A stretch of DNA of 64,000 nt from Hysterangium stoloniferum (Eukaryota; Basidiomycota; Agaricomycetes; Hysterangiales; Hysterangiaceae). How positions within the stretch are numbered: position 1 is the stretch's first letter; each line of letters opens with the position of its first letter. Below the pieces are notes generated by a model. The model had not been told where the DNA came from. It was given only the letters and a program-made list of their open reading frames with translations, and ran no database searches. Positions 50,520-61,589 of this stretch are shown here, one piece after another. Both the position numbers and the translations under genes were made by a program. The stretch lies in contig WHVD01000008.1 in assembly GCA_015178975.1 (NCBI GenBank), positions 620,001-684,000 on the forward strand, read 5' to 3'.

Positions 50520-51057
50520 ATTATGTCGTTTAATACTGTATCATTAACTGATCAGAACTCTACTGACACTTTGATATGTTATGCGTGCTTGGTCTGCTTA
50601 AATAAGCATAATTAAAAAGGCGCAAGGCGGTGTACTTGGCTTCAACGCCGAAGGTTTTTTTTTTCTCTACCTCATCTTCAATAGCAAACCGCAACAATCG
50701 GGCACATCATAAATGATGGATGACGGTGGCGCTGTAGTCGGCGGCTCTTCGAAAGTTATAGTGGTGATGTGAGTGCTCAGGCTACTTATCGGGCTTCCAG
50801 GCACTCTCCATCTGGCGCACCGCTTTAAGTAAGTTTGAATTCAGCTCAGAGTTTGTTTCTGTAGTTTGTTTCTGTAAAGATATGGATTAGTAAAAGCATT
50901 AGTAACTGCGCTAGTTTCACTATTGTCGTGTGGGTGGTGATTGAGTAAGAAAAGTCGGGTTTGAGGACAGCATTTTATCACCCAGGAATCTTTTTAATAT
51001 CTCGATCACTGATCTCCACGTGGAGAAGGCGGTGATCCGGGTAATGATGACGCTGAA

Positions 51058-51067
51058 GTATAAAACC
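51058..51067 (+). promoter_or_regulatory. TATA box of the hydroxylase gene
   Basis: GTATAAAACC about 60 nt upstream of the ATG at 51123, the usual spacing for this genome. Confidence 0.5.
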
Positions 51068-51122
51068 ATATGCGCCATTTAGAATAACCATTTCCCCCTT
51101 ACCTTTGTTTCTAGTATCGACC

Positions 51123-52625
51123 ATGATTAACGACACTACATTGTACCCTCTCACCTATATAATTAATGCACCAGTCGATGCACCTAAAGGACACTCCTTT
51201 CTATCGTTCCGCCTCACAGAGGCATTTCTAGTGAGTGAACATTCTTTATCCCAACTTCCTCTGCCAGTCCCTCTTTACTGATATCTAAAATACTAGATTA
51301 CCTTGTTTTTCGCCTTCCTGGCCGTTGGCTACGTCGAGGTACTATAACACACCATGAAACAGTCACACATACTAATATTCCGTAGGTATCATACCGTGTA
51401 CTCCTTCACCACTATCGCAATGGCAAACTTGCACGGTACTTTCCCCTTCCAACTGATCGTGAATACACATCCGTATGTTCTTTAACTCCTTTACATAACC
51501 GCGTTAAACTTTCTCCCAGAATACGATCAACGCGCTTGCGTTCATTGGGCCATCGGTTGCTTTATACTACTTCTACCTTAACCCTACCATCAATTCAGAG
51601 TCACGATGGCTTTCCCCATCTAAGGCAATGTCCTTCAAGTTCAATCCGATCGAGATCATCATCTATCTCGTTGCCTATATGTTGATGCAGTGATTATATT
51701 TCATTTCATTATAGGCACCTGTTCGCAGAGCTAATCTCCTGCCTTGAAAATAGCGACACTATGTTTTATCAGATGCATACTCACGCCCATAGCAACAAAT
51801 GGGTTTACAAAGTAACCCATGCGTTGCATCATGAGTACACGCATGAAATGAATCTGTTCACCACTGCGTAAGATCCATCTTGGATCCGCACAATGAGTCT
51901 TTATTGACGCCTTGTTTGCGAACGACAGCTATGCAGAAGCGTTTGAAAACTTCTACCAGACAGGTGGGTTGCTAACTCGGATGTGGGGTATAATGCAACT
52001 CATTGATGTTACTTGGAAGGGACTCCCTGGGCGATGTGGACCGCATTGTCTTACCACAACTTTTGGCTTCTAAATCTGCCTCTCTATTTAAATCTTACAA
52101 CAACCAGTACGTGTGTTCTTCAAACAGACTTCCACGTTATTTGCTGACCGGGCATTTACTTCACAGTACTTGGCCACAGTGGTTTCAAATCACACCCGTA
52201 TGTGTGCCGTTATTCCTGATACTACCCTTTTCGATCATGTCGACTCCAGCTGTTTTGTTCAACTCAACCCCCTCCTCTATGTTGTAACCAAAATTTTCGG
52301 AGTGCACCTGTCAGTCTTCCTGAACGCCCGTTGTTGCAATTCTTCATAGCCATGCTCATATAAATATGTAAATCCTCGCAGGTTGACGCCGTCAGATCAC
52401 CAAGTTCACCATAGTCAACGCCGATTCAATTTCGGTCTCTACTTCAGGTGGCAAGACAAGTGGCATGGCACCTATCAACGGGCCAAAACACCTTCATACA
52501 AGATCGACTACTGGATGAAGGCCTTAAAGAGTGGCGAGTACCAAGCACACGGGAAGGCAGCTGCAATCGATGGCAAACACCAGAAGGTGCAACTCCAGTT
52601 TGAAGAGACTTCTTGGGGATTTTGA
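51123..52625 (+). CDS. Fatty acid hydroxylase / sterol desaturase superfamily protein
   Basis: Membrane-bound di-iron enzyme of the sterol desaturase/fatty acid hydroxylase family (the group including ERG3, ERG25 and related lipid hydroxylases), acting in the endoplasmic reticulum by family analogy. Ten exons join in phase: 51123-51230, 51297-51338, 51386-51472, 51520-51680, 51715-51867, 51929-51963, 52020-52106, 52167-52197, 52250-52309 and 52382-52625, giving 1008 nt or 335 aa. All introns are GT..AG, 40-75 nt. The three histidine boxes are intact: HTHAH in MHTHAHSNKWVYKVTHALHH, then HALHH, and HQVHH in SDHQVHHSQRRFNFGLYF. The GHSGF motif between boxes 2 and 3 is also present. Hydrophobic helices lie at about residues 35-50 and 80-95. 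The C-terminal 45 residues are hydrophilic. The exact substrate (sterol, fatty acid or alkane) is not determinable. Confidence 0.93.
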
Positions 52626-52950
52626 AAGTCCCTTATCACGCCTCACCATTATTATTATCATTGGACTATCACTCACGAACTTTCACACTCATTTCGCAAC
52701 CATAATTTATTCAATTTTCGCTTTCAGCCGAGATTCCATCTTTATTTATTGAAACAGCAGTGCTCAAACCCCGCCACAACGCTCTTGCCATTTTTCGGAA
52801 AGAGTCGTCTACGGCTTCCCTTCTTTATTCTTTCGACACGCTGTTCTTATTACATCAGTGTAGATACTTGCATGCAAGTCTCAATCAAATAATCAGCAGG
52901 ATTATTTTAGCGGGGGAATAGAGAGTCAAGAGTGACATAATCAGCCCGTA

Positions 52951-53188
52951 TTGCAATTTATCCCCACTGATGCATCTGTTCGCGGTGTGTGGGGCACAAT
53001 GGCGATACCAAGGAAACTCCCCCCCGTTAAGGCAACGAGAACAACGGTTAATTTGGAATAAGGGAAGTTATTGCAATTCATCCCCACTGATGTATCTGCT
53101 CGCTGTGTGTTGGGCACAATGGCGATACCAAGGAAACTCGCCCCGTTAAGGCAACGAGCACAACGGTTAATTTGGAATAAGGGAATTT
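52951..53188. repeat. Two-copy tandem repeat, 120-bp unit
   Basis: Unit 52951-53070 is repeated at 53071-53188 with about 10 differences, starting TTGCAATT(T/C)ATCCCCACTG and containing GGCACAATGGCGATACCAAG. No coding potential. Confidence 0.9.
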
Positions 53189-53572
53189 ATCTCGATTAGG
53201 ATTAGAGCCGTGTATCTTTGGGAATATGATGGAGATGAGAGGCTAACGCATTACAAATCGGGATCTCCTGCTCTCCCAACTCCAGGACCAATAGGAATAC
53301 CGATCAGACCGGCTATTACTGTAACCAACTAAAGTGACTATTTTCTCAGTGCTCCCCTCAGCAAATTTATGTGACATTCTGACAGAATGAAGTGAGCTGA
53401 GGGCATTCTGCTTCCCATGCCGCATCATCATCTATCATTTAAATTCTACATGCATCAATGGGTTATTGGCTCCTGGAGAATCACCGTTAACCACTATCAG
53501 CAATAGAGTCAACTTCAGGTGCCGTTCACTCAGTCACCACGATATTTGTACAAGGGCGAGCTTAAAACCTCC

Positions 53573-53858
53573 TGTAAGAAATAGTCTAAGATACATTTAG
53601 TAAGCTAGTTTAACTGAAGATAGAAAATGGTAACATACCTCAGTCGACTCGAAATAGTGGTTCGACTGAGGTATTGGACTGTAAGTATGGTAGTTAAATA
53701 TGTTATGGCTAGCATTAGGTTGTGACGATGTTATACATGTTCTAAGGTATGGTGCAGCTTGGCATGGTCATGTAAACTTGATGTAGAGTAAGGTGGTGCT
53801 GTTTGCCATGGTCTTGTAAGCTTGACTTTATACTATAGTGCTAGAGTCTATTTCAACA
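53573..53858 (-). repeat. 3' LTR of a Copia element (286 bp)
   Basis: On the minus strand it starts TGTTGAAATAGACTCTAGC and ends ATTTCTTACA. A purine-rich tract (GAGCCAGGGGGAG, minus strand) lies directly upstream at 53859-53871, as expected for the polypurine primer site. It contains a perfect 10-bp-stem palindrome at 53638-53671. Confidence 0.8.
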
Positions 53859-55580
53859 CTCCCCCTGGCTCAATGCACTCTCATAAAGTCATAATGCAAT
53901 ACAGTGTGGGTTGAGGAGCACCTTGGCCAATGGTTTTGTGAACATGTCGGTGTGAAGATCCATTCCTGGAAACTTCAAACTTCCATAACTTCCTGATACA
54001 ACTTCCATCCATGGAACATTTCCAGTTTCCAGACTTCCAAACTTCACCCTTGTTCCATATTTGACAAGTCCATTGATGTTATGACTCATTCCTGGATACT
54101 TCAATCTTCCATAATTATCCAACTTTTCACCCCAAGTCTCCGATCTGATTTTCTGACTCAATATCTGACCCAACTTCTGACTATGGAACATTTATAGTTT
54201 CCATATTTCCAAACCTCATCCTTGTTCCATATTTGGTAACTGACAGATTACCAGTTATTCATTCACTTGTTTATTGTTCTTGTTGTATTCCTGTTTTGGA
54301 ATCTTCATCCTAATCTGTCTTATTATACTTCTAGATTTGTAGTCAATTATTGGAATATCTATATAGTCTTCCATAGTCATGTACTTACTCTTTAGTTTCA
54401 ATCTCAAATTAGTTTGTATCTCTTCTGTCTTTCTGTATGCTCAATCTTTGGAACTCTCTGGACTCCAGATATCCGGAACTCCCAGAAATTTCGAGTATCC
54501 ATAAACATTCTGACATATATTCATCCTCTGAAATATGGACACCCAAGTGAGTGCATGAGGACACAGCACATAAGCTGAAGCCAAGTCCATCTGTACTCTG
54601 GTAATATTCTGATACTCCCGTTACTAATCCCCAGAAATTCCTGGACTAATTCTCTGAAACTCTGAGGACATATTTCTGGGAAGTGTTTGGAATATCCATT
54701 GGAAATTCTGCCCTGAGATCCGGAACTCAACAGTTGGCTAGGTTGTTGGTGGATGGGATATGGTGCACTACTATATCTCCTTCTTCAACTCGCTCCCATA
54801 CATATGTAATGGTATTGTATGTTGATGTGTTTTACTCATGCATTGCGTTTTGTATTCTTAGTTAGAAGAACTGCCCCCAAGTTATCGTTATACAGAACAG
54901 CAGGTTTTTGTTGCAGAAATCTGACCTCGTCCATTGCTGCGTACATCCATAGAATCTGTTTCATACCTCGTGTAAGTGCCATGTATTCTGATTCTGTCAT
55001 GGACAAGATGACTGTTGGTTGATATTTCAAGCCCCAGGCCATAGGTCCTCCTGCCTGAGTAAATACATACATACCTGGAACAAGATTGGTGCATGTCAAT
55101 GTCCTCTGTATATATAGTATCAGTGTCAATATATCCCACTGGGGTGAGGTTCTTGTATGTGCTGCCATAAGTGATGCTGTAATTAAGTGTCCCCTTGATA
55201 TAATGGAGGATGTGAGTCAGGGCATTCCAGTGTGCCTTTCCTGGGTTTGAGGCAAACTTGCTGAGGGTAGAAACTGCATAGGAAAGATCTGGTCATGTTG
55301 CAATCTGTGTGTACATGATAGAGTCCAATAGCTCGTGATAGGGTTTGTTAGAAATGAAGGTGCAATTCTCGGCTGTTTGGGAGGCTTGCTCCTTGGTCAA
55401 CATATACCTGGTGGTAATGGCATGCTACAGGGGTTTGATTCTGTCATTCCAAAGTGCTTGAGGACATGTTCAAGATACACTCATTGTGATATTCTTATGG
55501 CACCTTGTTCCCTGTCTCGATTGATTCATATCTGTCATGTATTTCTAGGTTTTTCCTGTTTTTTAACCAATCTCCCCTAA
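53859..55580 (-). mobile_element. Truncated Copia element, pol 3' part, split by a solo LTR
   Basis: Minus-strand pol fragments in order from about 55560: thumb/connection remnants; an RNase H-proximal block ATXPDLSYAVSTLSKFASNP with a TGA at X, where Copia elements have Arg (CGA); AHWNALTHILHYIKGTLNYS; and the RNase H core GGPMAWGLKYQPTVILSMTE with SEYMALTRGMKQILWMYAAM and TKNTKRNA. A block EGDIVVHHIPSTNNLAN follows just before the inserted LTR at 54732. The protein end DMFTKPLAKVLLNPHCIAL lies after it at 53945-53889. Several frameshifts and stops are present. The 5' LTR and the gag, integrase and fingers regions are absent. Confidence 0.85.
53951..54732 (+). repeat. Solo LTR, family A, inserted in Copia pol (782 bp)
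   Basis: TGTGAAGATCCATTCCTGG at the start and CCGGAACTCAACA at the end (TG...CA). Flanks are GTCGG (53946-53950) and GTTGG (54733-54737), a 5-bp target duplication with one transition. It interrupts the Copia RNase H end between ...STNNLAN and DMFTKPLAK. It carries the AAGCTGAAGCCAAG block shared with family B LTRs. Confidence 0.85.
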
Positions 55581-57800
55581 CAAATTGTGAAAAAGAAGAT
55601 TTAAATGTATTTATATCACGATGATAAAACTGTACAATATTGTCTTGATTTATCTTGAAATTATACAATTTATTTTGTATTTTTATCTAATAAATTGAGT
55701 GAGCTATGGAATTTCTATCTTTTATTCTTTTTGATTAACATTCACTGGCAACTCAGTGCTTATGCACAACACGTGAGAATATTGTAATGAAACATGACAA
55801 TTGTTACAATTGCAATTGTCACAAATATGATAAGTCCCCTTAACTCTGATATTTGTGTAGGGAAAACATGAAAAAATACTGGATGTTAGAGGAGTTGAAT
55901 CAGATACCTATGTAGTTGGTGGGCAGCATTTTTCAGTTGTACATTATGGTGGATTGTTGATGAATTTTGCCACTGATGTGGGTATAGTTACAGTAAATAA
56001 GTTTGTCAGATGGTATGTAGAGCTTTATTTTTTTATAGTTTTATTTTTTTATAGTTTTTATCAGGATACTGCAAATATATATGTATTATTTATGATAATT
56101 AATATTGATATTAGGTGGCTTTGAATGAATAGTGAGGTTCTATCAGTCGCACTTCATTCATTTATCCTATCCCATTCACCAGCAATGTCAAGGCCAGATT
56201 CCTTAGGACTTCTTTTGCAGCCCAGTTCAGGGTGAGATGCTCCCATAGTGGATTGTCACAGAAATGTAGATGTGATGAAAATTAAGTAAATGTAAAGACA
56301 CGGTGGTGCCACATCTGAACTATTTTTGCAAAGGGCAACCGATTCAGCCTTACTATGATATATGAGCTTTGTATCATCCCAATGAATCTATTCAAGTACA
56401 GTAGGATAATATGACAGGTCAGTAGATAAGCACCCGAAGAGAGTAGGTTTGATCAAATTTTAGAATAGGATTTAAAGATTTACCTGTATGTTTACACATT
56501 GTCATTGAGTGTACATATCCTAAAAGGATACCCTTGCCAGATGTAGCACAAGTTATTCATATTTGCTCTATTTCGAATTTTCTTTTCTTTTCTATTCTTT
56601 TCTATTCCTTTTTGTTCTGTTTGGTCCCTTTTCATACTGGATGTAACATGATGTGGTAGAATTTTTTTTTTTAATTAGGAGAATACATAATCTGTGTAAT
56701 TGCAGAAAATGACAAATTTGAGAAAGTAGCTGGAAGCACATATCAAAATTGGGGAAAGCATGACTCACCAATGCCACACAACTGCCACCACCCACCTCAA
56801 AGCACCATACACCATCTACATCCACCTGACCCTCTTTCAGCAATCTGTTTAATGCCCGCAGCTGTCACTTCTCGACACACCGGCCCCCCTGTTTGACAGA
56901 CCAAAGCTGCAGAGTGTCCTCTCATGATCATGTTCACATTCAGTGACTGATATTGATCTGTCCATATTGATGCTTGTCCCACAACTATGACTCACACTGC
57001 CCACACCCTCACTCTCATCATCACAATCCAGTCCCATTTGATGACCATTGCCATGATTGCTGCACCACATATTCATACTGCCTGCACAAAGAGAAAACAA
57101 AACAAAACAAATGGACAAGGATGAGACGAAGAAGACATTGAAGAAAAAACATGCACACTGTAGTTCACAAATACATCTCATAACACCCTTGTCCTGCATC
57201 TCTGCTCCTTCTCTTCTCCATCGGGCTCAACAAGACAGGTTCGGAAGAGGAAAGTTTTGGCTGGCAGATAAATTTCTGACATCATTGAGTAAGCAGACAA
57301 TCGTGACCTCTGACTAGAACTCGCTCACTGGGATAAAGCTGGTCATATAGTATCATTAGAACAACAAGAATTAGTCCAAAACTCTCATAAGAGGGGATCA
57401 ACCATTTACCAGGCATTGTGGCCCAATGGATGTATATATATTAAACTTTTGGAGGTGATATTAGATCAAGGGAAATAAAAATATCAAAAAGATGAAAAGA
57501 AGTCAATTAACTTTACATACCTTTGACCTAGTAGCTGTGTACGAGTAGATTATTAATTGCTGTAGAAGTCGACGCGACCCGGAGCCCGTTTGGGAGGTAC
57601 ACCACAACCTGAATCGGACGTGGGAAACCGCAGGTTTTTCACCGTTCGATACCTGCCGAAATTCCTATCCTTCATTCTTAATTTCATTTAAGATTATATA
57701 CCATTTCTTTTAATTTTGAAGTTGGTCAGCGAATTCTTGGCATTCGTGGGAACGTTGAACCGTCTAAATCACGAGAAAGTGCTATTGCATATGTTACGGA
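55580..57800. other. Transposon-derived AT-rich DNA, no clear gene
   Basis: Short frames only. A minus-strand stretch at 56590-57070 is relatively open (blocks such as EGQVDVDGVWCFEVGGGSCV) but shows no domain and changes frame. 57720-57760 shares the word GAATTCTTGGCATTCGTGGGAA (with GAGTTCTTGACATT... variant) with 13640-13665. Confidence 0.45.
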
Positions 57801-57820
57801 ATATAAAGGAAAGTCCAGAA

Positions 57821-58952
57821 TTAGAGTAACGACCTATCCTCTGAGGCCCTAGAGGACTGGATCGTTTTGGACCCCGACATTATCTGCAACGCAGCCGCTA
57901 TAAGGTAATAGTCTTCGTCTCGCGATTCGAATTTCGTCAGCATTGCGTGATTCCTCTCCAACCCTATCTGCTCAGTGTTGACAGCACCTGCCACAATGGC
58001 AGAGGCTTTATCTACTAACTAGAGATACCGACTCTGGATGAACATAGTGGTAGACTAATGCATGTAATGTTGTCACATACCGGGCTCAGTCTCTTCCCCC
58101 CAGTGGCAATCGTCCCACGGTTTTCGTAAAAGTACTTTATGGTGATTTTCCTCCCGGCCAGAATGGGAAGGTCCTGGGTAAGTTGCCGTTGTAACCACTC
58201 TGAATTCTCCGTTAAATGCTTGGCAAGCTTGTCGTTCCTTCCCGATTCATTGAGTACAATATCTAGGTAATTGTGTGGTGTGCCCTGATGAGGGGTCCCA
58301 AGATAAATGATACCTATGGTGGCATCATAAACTTGTCGGTAAGAGTAGAGATGGTCCTTGTGACACGAGTATCCAGCAATTAGGGCCTGTCGAAAATATT
58401 AGCACTAGGATGCGTGAGGTCGAAATAGCTTTACGGATTTCAAAATGATCCCTCCGACATTATGCGCGACGAAAATGATAGGTCTGTCCTATTCATGGTG
58501 TAACTCAATACCAATAAGAAGCACGCAAGATCATAAACACTCACTTCGATACCACGTCTGTTCATTGCAAGTCTTGACAATAAACCTGTGGCATGACCCC
58601 TAAGGGTCTCGTTCGAAAATTGATTCCTGTCTTTAGTATAACCGTCGTAGCCATAAGTCAAGATCCTCGCATGCGGTAAATCCCAAGGCAAAAAATCGCA
58701 AAGCCACATTTTGCCGCTCTCTGTTGTACATGATTGTACCCGATGTCCATCCAAACCATGGATAAAAACGATGCTAACGTCCAGAAGTTGTGAGACTTCC
58801 AGTGGTGAACCGAGGTATTATTGTTATACGCACTCGATATCTGATGGATCAGGAGATACTAATGGTATAATGCCAAAGTCTTCCGGCTGAGATGGCTTTG
58901 TAGTCATAGCAGGAATCGGTCTAAAGAAGGAAATGAGGTTCCAAAGAAACAT
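57821..58952 (-). CDS. Alpha/beta hydrolase, nucleophile Ser replaced by Asn (paralogue 1)
   Basis: Small serine-hydrolase-fold protein of the type found alone or as the N-terminal domain of fungal NLR-like (SesB-type) proteins. Exons 58952-58834, 58773-58545, 58488-58435, 58386-58081 and 58018-57821 join in phase, giving 301 aa. Exon 1 (119 nt) and exon 3 (54 nt) have the same lengths and phases as in paralogue 3, which favours the start at 58952 over the internal ATG at 58907. Motifs: IVFIHGLDGHR (oxyanion-side loop), ARILTYGYDGY, then RPIIFVAHNVGGIILKS, where the G/A-H-S-x-G-G nucleophile serine is Asn, then IIYLGTPHQGTPHNYLDIVL, and a C-terminal LERNHAMLTKF with the expected catalytic His. 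The N-terminus MFLWNLISFFRPIPAM is hydrophobic. With Ser lost, catalysis is unlikely; a binding or regulatory role is inferred. A TATA-like TATATATTC sits about 80 nt upstream. Confidence 0.85.
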
Positions 58953-59059
58953 CAACGCGTCCCAAGGCAAATACCACAGCGAGGGTGGTGGTGGCGGGAG
59001 CCTCCTAACATCGACTTTCCAGCTTGATGGGAATATATAAGCTCCAAGCTGATACGGAA

Positions 59060-60240
59060 CTTACTCAAGCTCCAACTTTGGGTTCAAACTGTAATTCCTC
59101 CTGTACAGCCTCCGTGTACCGTGACTTGGGAATTATATCGGACAACGGGATTCACACTAATGGATAAGTGAGCTTTGTACCTTTCCGCTACAAAGGGATC
59201 CCGCGAATCATTGTATCCTGTGCGCGTATATTTGACACAACCACATGACCACCTGTGCAATTTATGAATATCTATTGAAACATTTGGGACTTGTCTGGTA
59301 CTCCGAACATCTCTCCTCCATTCAGTTCGTTATGTTCTCCCTAGCACTGCTCTCCCAGTATAGCCGAGGACACGTTTAGAAAACTGACCTATACGCCTTT
59401 CGAAGACGGAACGAAGTCACTTCGTATCTTATTGGCACAGCTACGTCCGCGTTTTCGCCAGATACGTACCTTATGAGCTCCATTCGATACCTTTTGCTAT
59501 TTAGAGACTATGACAATGGGTCTTCTTTCCACACGCAGGATACGGTCGAGAGGGTCGATCTAACAAAGGGCCTTGAGGCGGCGGTTACGACCTTGCGTTG
59601 CTGCAATACAGGTTTCAGAGCGTGGGCGTTGAATAGATACAATAATAATACAACCTGGCGTGAATCTGCTTGATATACACTTGATACATTGCAAAGGTAG
59701 ATTTCTAAAACCATCAATTTTCGAGTTTAACCTGGATGGAATGTCCGATACCCCTATCAATTGCAATTTCGGCAAGGAGACGTTTGTGAACTTATCAGAA
59801 AATACGAGGGTCCGTTTACGAGTTATTTTTTTAATATTTATAAATTATGTCCAATTTACTCAGCACAGCCTCTTAGTGTACAACTGTGAGTTTATGTGAT
59901 CGGGGCGTCTACATATAACACCGCATATGTGTGGGCGGGCTTGATGTGCCAAAGCATGGTTGTTCTGGCAACGATAGAAATGTGATAAATTTGAATATTG
60001 ACACACTCTAGGTATGCTCCTTGAACTTCTGAGACTGATACTCATCTGTGAAGCGCTTGTAAAGTACATATACGTAAATGCATAAATACATATCCCCTAT
60101 GTCTGCCTGCCAGTGATTTCCGACGGTCCGTTTCCTCCAGGCTCCCTTTTCAAATATATTCTACGGTGGCTTAACGTGTCCTTGATTTCAATAGAAAAAT
60201 GTATGGGTTAACATAAACGTGGCGCAAGAGTGCAATTTAA
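59060..60240. other. Intergenic stretch, no supported gene
   Basis: Only frames of 60-79 codons without motifs. The region separates two hydrolase paralogues. Confidence 0.5.
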
Positions 60241-60244
60241 TCAT

Positions 60245-61147
60245 TTAGCAAACATTTATGTCCGAGATAATCGACCTAATGGCCCTCATAACCGTCAAAT
60301 AATCGTTATCCCCATAGGATCCAAATTTCACCAAGCCCAAATGATCCTTATTCAACATCAGTGGTTCAGCGTTGACCGTTCCTGGAACCACTGCCGACCC
60401 CTTGGGCACCATCTATGTACGAAAAGGGGTTACAAATTGTCGAGTTGATTCAGCTAAGGTGAGACTTACCAGATGTCGAGTACCGTCTGGTAAGCGAGTC
60501 ATATATGCCTCGTGATAAAACTTTGTGATGTACTTGTGGCTGATAGCATTATACTCCGAAAGCTGGTCCAGCAATGTTTCCGAATACTGCCTCAAATCCT
60601 CTGTTAGAGCATTATCGAATTCCCCGTATAGCGAATATAGTTTAACGAAGCATTCGGGTGCCTCGGTCCCCTGGTGTGCCAAGAAATATGATCCCCGCAG
60701 TGGCATTTGCGAACGATTGATGATGACCAAGATGGTCTTCGTGGGTTGTGTTCGCCAGCATTACATAGCCTTCAAATGAATGTGCCACATAAACTGGTAG
60801 TAATATCAAGGAAAGTAAATGTACAAATTTCAAGATAAGCCCTCCTGTACTATGCGCAAGAAATATGATAGGGCGTTTCTAAATCATGAAAAAGTGGTCA
60901 TAAGCTTGGAATGAAACACATGTCGGGATCCGAACATATCGGCGAAGTATGCGTGTCCGCCCTATACGCTACAAGTTGGGCAATTAGACGTCGACGCCGT
61001 GAATGGCGACAATGCTGATTATTAACCAGTGTGCATCAGTGTTTATGCGCGCGAGAGTAAATACAAGTTTACTCGACGGATGCCTATGGACTTGAAGCGA
61101 GCAGTTTGACTCCAAACTCGGCCTCCGGTCGTTCAGGACTCATGATG
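60245..61147 (-). pseudogene. Alpha/beta hydrolase pseudogene (paralogue 2)
   Basis: Same family and orientation as its neighbours. It starts MSPERPEAEFGVKLLASSP and then hits TAG. SIVAIHGVD is recognisable, but the following 60 codons (the GHR...TRILTYGY region) are largely deleted or scrambled. RPIIFLAHSTGGLILKF keeps the nucleophile Ser. A deletion of about 5 nt at GTPHQG (60665-60680) shifts the frame, after which CFVKLYSLYGEFDNALTEDL and ISHKYITKFYHEAYMTRLPD continue. The last exon (about 60420-60245, VPKGSAVVPGTVNAEPLMLN ... SIISDINVC) is intact. Confidence 0.8.
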
Positions 61148-61589
61148 GTCGACTCACAGTACTAGTCTAAAGAGAAGGGGTCTGAAGGTATTTATCAAGG
61201 TGATTTCAGACGCCATCAACGATCACGATACTTGGATTACTCACTTATGAACGTGTCAAATATTGAGTTCATAATTCAAATCTACTTACGTAGAAAAATA
61301 ACTGTAAGCTGTTAAAGTAAAGGTTTAGCGAGTGCCAACGAGTCATGTTGTAGCGATTCCCACGGGATCGCATGGGGTGGGTAATAGAGGAGAATGATAA
61401 CAACAAATGTATTAGGATAAGTCCGTCACTTCATAAATCAATCAAGCTGAGTCCGAAGAACTATCAGAACGAGAGATCGACTGCTAATTACATTGTGTTC
61501 TGCCTTAACGTGCCGGCCTCATATATATTTCTATGGAAATCTTTATGGGTTTACATACAAAAGGGTGTACAGGTGCTCGATTTAATCAT

